Shown: positions 6,335 to 10,366 of the stretch, piece by piece
How positions within the stretch are numbered: position 1 is the stretch's first letter
Layout: every line of letters begins with the position of its first letter
Assembly (NCBI GenBank): GCA_030917805.1
Contig: JAUPUA010000085.1
Span: 1-10,366, forward strand
DNA: 10,366 nt
From: Patescibacteria group bacterium
GTDB lineage: Bacteria > Patescibacteriota > Saccharimonadia > Saccharimonadales > HK-STAS-PATE-42
Direction: 5' to 3'
The notes under the pieces: model-generated
Databases searched by the model: none
Told to the model about the DNA's origin: nothing
The model's input: only the letters and a program-made list of their open reading frames with translations
Position numbers and translations under genes: made by a program

Positions 6335-7666
6335 ATGAGACTATTGGAACCCATAAGAGTTAGTCTAAAAAAGTATGTGAAGCGTACTTTTATATCCTTC
6401 TGTAGCCCATATGTTAGGAGATACCTTCAAAAGAATGAGGCAGTAAAGCTTATTGGGGTCTCTGGGAGTGTTGGCAAAACCTCTACTAAGTTTGCGATAT
6501 CAAAGGTCTTGCGGGATTCTGGGAAGAGGGTCCTCGCGCACGATGGGGCGTATAATGATCCTCTGGCATCAATATTTGTATTATTAGAAGAAGAGTATCC
6601 GGATGTTCATAGCCCAGTTAGTATATGTAGGGCATTCTTTAGGGTTCGAAAGGCTTCAAAGAGCTCTTTAGATTATGATTACGTAGTTTTGGAGGTCGGT
6701 ACCGACACGCCGGGAGAGATGAAGCAGCTGGGTAAGTTCTTGAAGTTAGATATCTGCGTTTTGGTCGCAATTACGCCAGAACACATGGTTAATTTTAAAT
6801 CGTTTGATTTGGTGGCGAGAGAGGAACTGGAGGTCCTAAAATACAGTAGATCGGTTCTTGCTTGCCGTGATTTAATCCCGAAGAAGTACCAGAAGATTAT
6901 TGAGGCTAGCTCCGCCAATGTATCGTGGTATGGGACGGCTAGTGCCAACCTGGCCTCAGTTAGGGCGGGCGGATTGATTGATGTGGGACTAAATACTAAG
7001 CGTGAGATTTTTGTTAGGTTGAGTGGTCAAGAGATCAGGGTCGCTACAAGGCTTTTACATCTTCATTCTGGTTTTATTATTTCTGCTGCTCTTGTGATTA
7101 GCGAAATATTAGAGTTTAAGGTCGGTGCAACAATCAAATCTTTAGAGGGCTTAGAACCGGCCGCTGGTAGAGGTAGGCTCATTGCTGGAAGAAAAGGCTC
7201 AATCATTATTGATGATAGTTATAACAATGTCGGTGCGAATGTTAGTATTGCCTCGCTAGATCTACTTTATGAGTTTAATACTAGGCGTAGGATTGCGGTT
7301 CTTGGTGGGATAAATGAACTTAGTGATGATTTGGAAAGAGAGGCTCATACGCAGGTAGCTATACATCTAAACAAGAAGAAGTTGGAAGAAGTTGTGATTA
7401 TCGGGAGGCTGGCAAAAATATACTATAAGCCAGTTCTGGCGACAAATGGAATTAAGTTTAAGTATTTTGCTAACCCATATAAAGCTGGTAATTATTTGCA
7501 GAATAAACTTGTTGCAGGCATGGTGATCTTGGTTAAGGGTTCCCAGAATGGAATTTACAGCGAAGAGGCTATCCCGCCGTTACTGCAGGATAGTACTGAC
7601 CGTAAGCTACTTGTTAGACAGTCTGATTATTGGTTAGATAAGAAGAAAAAGAGCTTTGGGTTATAA
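6335..7666 (+). CDS. Mur ligase family protein, MurF-like, lacking the N-terminal substrate domain
   Basis: Mur ligases use ATP to join an amino acid or dipeptide to a UDP-MurNAc precursor in the cytoplasm; MurF adds D-Ala-D-Ala. This protein has 443 residues. The P-loop GSVGKTSTK is at 44-52, so only about 40 residues precede the ATPase domain and the usual UDP-binding domain 1 is absent. Other MurF-like marks are LEVGTDTPGEM with Glu120, ITPEHMVNF with His150, GRGRLIAG, IIDDSYNN (293-298) that begins the C-terminal domain, AVLGGINEL, and KGSQNG near the end. The lysine that is carbamylated in classical Mur enzymes seems to be Glu164 (AREELEVLK). AGGAG lies only three bases before the ATG, which is tight spacing. 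It follows the CHAP gene by 52 bases. It could be this organism's MurF or a related ligase acting on another substrate. Confidence 0.87.
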   Translation: MRLLEPIRVSLKKYVKRTFISFCSPYVRRYLQKNEAVKLIGVSGSVGKTSTKFAISKVLRDSGKRVLAHDGAYNDPLASIFVLLEEEYPDVHSPVSICRAFFRVRKASKSSLDYDYVVLEVGTDTPGEMKQLGKFLKLDICVLVAITPEHMVNFKSFDLVAREELEVLKYSRSVLACRDLIPKKYQKIIEASSANVSWYGTASANLASVRAGGLIDVGLNTKREIFVRLSGQEIRVATRLLHLHSGFIISAALVISEILEFKVGATIKSLEGLEPAAGRGRLIAGRKGSIIIDDSYNNVGANVSIASLDLLYEFNTRRRIAVLGGINELSDDLEREAHTQVAIHLNKKKLEEVVIIGRLAKIYYKPVLATNGIKFKYFANPYKAGNYLQNKLVAGMVILVKGSQNGIYSEEAIPPLLQDSTDRKLLVRQSDYWLDKKKKSFGL

Positions 7667-7675
7667 GATTGGGGT

Positions 7676-8485
7676 TTAGTGGAGGCTAAATTCTGCCCCT
7701 TGATCTAGATTAATGGTTTGAGCCGCTTGAGTTGCTACTGATGAGATAGGTATTTCAGCCGTAGTGAGAGTCTCGACTTGAGCTATTTGCTGCGACGGCA
7801 GTGGTGGTGCGGGGTGCTGGGGTTGAGCCGCTGGCCTAACGGGGTGGCTGAGAATGTCCATGGCCTGGGTGGTTTGTTGCTGGGCAGATTTATCAACATC
7901 CACCTCTACTATGGTGGCAACTGGTGAGTTGTTGGCATCAAAAACATCATAGGGTGGCTCGGGCTCTTTATCATACTTCTTTTTTAGTTCATTAACAGAT
8001 TCTAAACTCATCAATCTTTCGCTATCTTGAACACCAAGATCGATTGAGGTAGCGCTAGAGACGCCTTTGGTAGACCAGCCTCTTGTATCTAGTTTGTTAC
8101 CAAGACCTGAAAAGTTATCGTAGACATCTTGGGTGGTCATCCCCTTGGTGTAATCGATAATCTCTTTTTTTGGTGCGGTGACTATAACGTGTTGCTCGTA
8201 GCCTTCTTGGTTCCAGACTCTTGCCTTTGGAGAAAACTTATATTTCAGCCAGGCCGCCAGGAAGACTTCGACAGGCTGATCTTTGCGTTGATATAGACCA
8301 AGGACCAGAAATACGATGATGAACGGTAGAAATGGAATGGCTAGCAAAAAGTTAACCTTGGCAAAGTTAAAGGCTAAGAAGCCTAAGCCAAAACCAGCCA
8401 AAACAAACAAGAACTGTTTTAGGCTTAAGAAGCCGACTAATTTATCGGCTGTTTCTACGTCTTGGGGTACTTTGTGATTAGCCAT
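7676..8485 (-). CDS. PrgI family protein (type IV secretion-like membrane component) with long C-terminal tail
   Basis: PrgI proteins are small membrane subunits of Gram-positive type IV secretion/conjugation machines, comparable to VirB3, usually encoded beside a VirB4 ATPase. The 269 residues begin with the typical MANHKVPQDVETADKLVGFLSLKQ, then two membrane helices (about 22-41 and 45-64), then LYQRKDQPVEVFLAAWLKYKFSPKARVW. The family core ends near residue 100. The remaining 170 residues are soluble, with a Pro/Gln/Ala-rich low-complexity part (about 205-240). No clear Shine-Dalgarno is visible before the ATG. It follows the 550-residue gene by 45 bases on the same strand and ends 9 bases from the convergent Mur ligase gene. 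No VirB4 gene follows within the window. The fold call is good; the role of the tail is unknown. Confidence 0.85.
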   Translation of the reverse strand: MANHKVPQDVETADKLVGFLSLKQFLFVLAGFGLGFLAFNFAKVNFLLAIPFLPFIIVFLVLGLYQRKDQPVEVFLAAWLKYKFSPKARVWNQEGYEQHVIVTAPKKEIIDYTKGMTTQDVYDNFSGLGNKLDTRGWSTKGVSSATSIDLGVQDSERLMSLESVNELKKKYDKEPEPPYDVFDANNSPVATIVEVDVDKSAQQQTTQAMDILSHPVRPAAQPQHPAPPLPSQQIAQVETLTTAEIPISSVATQAAQTINLDQGAEFSLH

Positions 8486-8530
8486 ATCTACTGGTTATAT
8501 ATGGTTAAGTTTAGCATATGTTTGAACAGC

Positions 8531-10183
8531 TTATCCCCAGAAGTTTCGTCTTCTCTGAGGGCCTTTGTAGTATGTTCTTCTATCATCTCTTAGCCCACCT
8601 TTTGGAGGCCGCAGTTCTGCTTCTCTGGCTGCTCTGCCTGCTGCCTCTCGACTTGTCTCTATCTCTGACAAATATGATTGTTTACGCTGTTCAGGATATG
8701 TGAACGGTCTAACAAAATGCCCATCATGCCCATCAAAGATTTTTATACTTCCCTCAACGAGAGATACGGGGGGGGTGTGTTCTCCGGGCTTCTGAACAGT
8801 TCTTTGCCATACTACATGTGTTTCAAGAATATCTACTCTATCTTTCTCGCTCTTTATTTTTGCCCTTCGAGCAGGATCTCCACCCAGTCCGAACACTAGA
8901 TCATTTAACCGTATACATACTGGTGAAATCTGATCTTCACTAACACCGTCTAAAAGTAGTCGCTCCGCATCCTCTGGTACAAATAGCTGGCCGAGAGTAA
9001 CCCACTCCTCTCCTTTATGTATAGATTCAAGCAATGCAGGTGAATCTAAATCAACAGTCGTAGTCAGCGGCCTTCCGGTTGGGCCTAATCCAGTTACGCG
9101 CGCTACTTGAGGCTTAGATCCAGTCTTCTTCAGCAGCGCATCTGCTAGGTCATCCATTACCACCGGTGTGCCATCCGGGTATATTAATAGTTGTTCTGTT
9201 CCGTCTGGTGCCGTTATGTAGGCTACTTCTGGTTGAACGTCTTGAACTACCAACAATTCACCATTATCCATTTCAATTACCTGTCCTACTTGAGCGATGC
9301 GTGAGTAAATAGTCTCAGTACTCTTTTCATTATCCTTTTTATCTTTAGACTTTATGAACTTATCTCGGATAGGTCTTTCTGTTCCTGCCCCATGAATTGT
9401 ATGGTCACCTGTTCTTAGTCTAGCGCGATCAATCCTCCTTGCTGCTCTTGCTCCCAATCCTCTATCAGCACGAACCATTCTAAATGCCCTAAAGCCGTCC
9501 GCCCATACTCGAGGGTTTAAGAAACCCGAAATGCCTTGAGACTGGATTTCATATCGGAGGGCGTCTCGGGCTCTGGGCTGAATGCCACCTAGTCTCTCCT
9601 GTTCTTGTCTCAACTTGGCAGCCGTAAAGGGGTCTGTTGTTGGGCTCTCGGTTTCAGTCGCTTTAACAATGTTCCGCTGAAGCTCATCTATTCTTTTTCC
9701 GTATAAAGCAACTTGTTGTTTAAGATTGATTTCCTCCTCCGTTTCCAGGGGGCTAGCGCCTGGTGCCAAGCGTGCAGCTTCTAAATCCCGCAATCTTGAC
9801 TGCATTGAAGGGATTGAGGCTTGTCTGGCTGATATCTCGCCTTGCCATTTTGATATATCACCCGATATCTCTACCTGGTTAGGGTGGGGGCTAAGACCAA
9901 GTTTGGCGTTTATAATTTGGCTTCTTTCTATCCTCAGATCGTCCTCTGCGGCTATGCCACCAGCTCTTATGCTTTGACCTCTCTGCTGTGAAGTAAACAT
10001 CTCGTTTCCAAGATTAAATTGACCAGGTGTGACTTTTAGGCTGAAGGCTGCATCTATGGCCGCCCGGGCTAAGTTGTCAACTGTATCTGTAGAGCCTGCC
10101 GTGTGGGTGTCCGGGTCGGTCCTTAGGCCCTCAATAGGGTCTTGGAATTGATCGTATGATGTTCTGATGGGTTGGCTTCTCAT
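8531..10183 (-). CDS. Uncharacterised 550-residue protein upstream of PrgI
   Basis: I do not recognise the family. No signal peptide or membrane helix is visible, so it reads as cytoplasmic or as a soluble part of an assembly. Residues 1-100 are polar. A likely coiled coil spans about 110-200 (heptad-like runs such as IDELQRNIVKA). An Arg/Ala-rich basic stretch follows (about 225-280). A beta-rich part at about 294-345 holds GELLVVQDV and the paired APDGTEQLLIYPDGTP. A second folded part (about 385-500) includes WVTLGQLFVPEDAERLL and IRLNDLVFGLGG. The C-terminus is basic (RRTYYKGPQRRRNFWG). A run of eight C on the coding strand lies at 8768-8775. The start is 6 bases after the preceding stop, which implies translational coupling. 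Its GC appears somewhat higher than in dnaN. The PrgI neighbour suggests a secretion or surface complex, by position only. Confidence 0.85.
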   Translation of the reverse strand: MRSQPIRTSYDQFQDPIEGLRTDPDTHTAGSTDTVDNLARAAIDAAFSLKVTPGQFNLGNEMFTSQQRGQSIRAGGIAAEDDLRIERSQIINAKLGLSPHPNQVEISGDISKWQGEISARQASIPSMQSRLRDLEAARLAPGASPLETEEEINLKQQVALYGKRIDELQRNIVKATETESPTTDPFTAAKLRQEQERLGGIQPRARDALRYEIQSQGISGFLNPRVWADGFRAFRMVRADRGLGARAARRIDRARLRTGDHTIHGAGTERPIRDKFIKSKDKKDNEKSTETIYSRIAQVGQVIEMDNGELLVVQDVQPEVAYITAPDGTEQLLIYPDGTPVVMDDLADALLKKTGSKPQVARVTGLGPTGRPLTTTVDLDSPALLESIHKGEEWVTLGQLFVPEDAERLLLDGVSEDQISPVCIRLNDLVFGLGGDPARRAKIKSEKDRVDILETHVVWQRTVQKPGEHTPPVSLVEGSIKIFDGHDGHFVRPFTYPEQRKQSYLSEIETSREAAGRAAREAELRPPKGGLRDDRRTYYKGPQRRRNFWG

Positions 10184-10189
10184 GGCTGG

Positions 10190-10366
10190 CTAGATCTTAG
10201 TTAGGTTCTCTGGCTTGGTATTGGCAACCGGTTTACCTGGTCCGTCGTACGTAACAAGTGGCATTCCGTCTGGTGCAAATCCGGTGACAACGCCAGTAGC
10301 TCCATTTCTTGATCTAACTTTGTTACCTATATAGAATGTTGGGCCTGGAGTTGGAGTTGGGCCTGG
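10190..10366 (-). CDS. 3' end of an uncharacterised gene with a Pro/Thr/Gly linker
   Basis: Only the last 58 codons are in the window, open to the right edge and ending in TAG at 10190-10192. The visible part starts with a Pro/Gly/Thr linker (PGPTPTPGPT). A small, probably beta-rich C-terminal module follows: GNKVRSRNGATGVVTGF, APDGMPLVTY, then a polar tail ending ENLTKI. It is the first visible gene of the minus-strand cluster and ends 6 bases before the next start. The APDG-LVTYDG pattern resembles APDGTEQLLIYPDG in that next protein, which hints at a shared module. Function unknown. Confidence 0.75.
   Translation of the reverse strand, partial: PGPTPTPGPTFYIGNKVRSRNGATGVVTGFAPDGMPLVTYDGPGKPVANTKPENLTKI

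Noticed and set aside
8530..8538. TTATCCCCA just before PrgI as a DnaA box
   Set aside because: It has one mismatch in the conserved CACA part, stands alone, and overlaps the stop codon of the 550-residue gene.
1778..10183. Alternative genetic code, because no gene here ends in TGA
   Set aside because: All seven visible stops are TAA or TAG, but no gene contains an in-frame TGA. Seven genes is too few to infer recoding.
1..10366. CRISPR array, tRNA, rRNA, insertion sequence or transposase
   Set aside because: I saw no regularly spaced repeats, no tRNA or rRNA-like sequence, and no transposase motifs. The only long repeat is the terminal fold-back.

Overview
The window looks like the dnaA/origin neighbourhood of a Patescibacteria (CPR) genome, most likely Candidatus Saccharibacteria (TM7). 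The grounds are the gene content and style: a compact dnaA-dnaN pair, a Mur ligase lacking the usual first domain, a membrane-anchored LysM-CHAP hydrolase, a PrgI-family type IV secretion component next to long proteins I do not recognise, and moderate-to-low GC. The taxonomic call is an inference. All readable genes use the standard code, with no in-frame TGA, so a TGA-recoded lineage (Gracilibacteria/Absconditabacteria) is unlikely.

Layout, left to right. At 1-1629 (minus) is a class A penicillin-binding protein (glycosyltransferase plus transpeptidase) that runs off the left edge. Its last 39 bases are a perfect inverted copy of bases 90-128 and are probably not true PBP sequence. A promoter and a weak terminator lie between it and dnaN (1778-2908, minus). 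The 350-base dnaN-dnaA gap holds a consensus DnaA box, five tandem TAG triplets resembling a DnaA-trio, and an AT-rich flank: a good candidate for the replication-origin unwinding site. dnaA (3260-4681, minus) is complete. The 470-base gap upstream of dnaA holds two further consensus DnaA boxes, two near matches and a strong plus-strand promoter. That promoter reads into a LysM-CHAP cell-wall hydrolase (about 5155-6282) and then a MurF-like ligase (6335-7666). Converging on these from the right is a minus-strand cluster: the 3' end of an unrecognised gene (10190-10366), an unrecognised 550-residue coiled-coil protein (8531-10183), and a two-helix PrgI-family protein (7676-8485).

How they work together. 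DnaA would bind boxes on both sides of its own gene (a bipartite, Bacillus-like layout) to melt the origin and tune its own expression, and DnaN is the sliding clamp. The flanking PBP, CHAP hydrolase and Mur ligase are all peptidoglycan genes, so the origin is embedded in cell-wall functions. A near-consensus DnaA box lies inside the hydrolase promoter, which suggests, without proving, a regulatory link. The right-hand cluster probably belongs to a type IV secretion-like or surface apparatus. The least described material is there (8531-10366), and the most striking sequence anomaly is the fold-back at the left edge.
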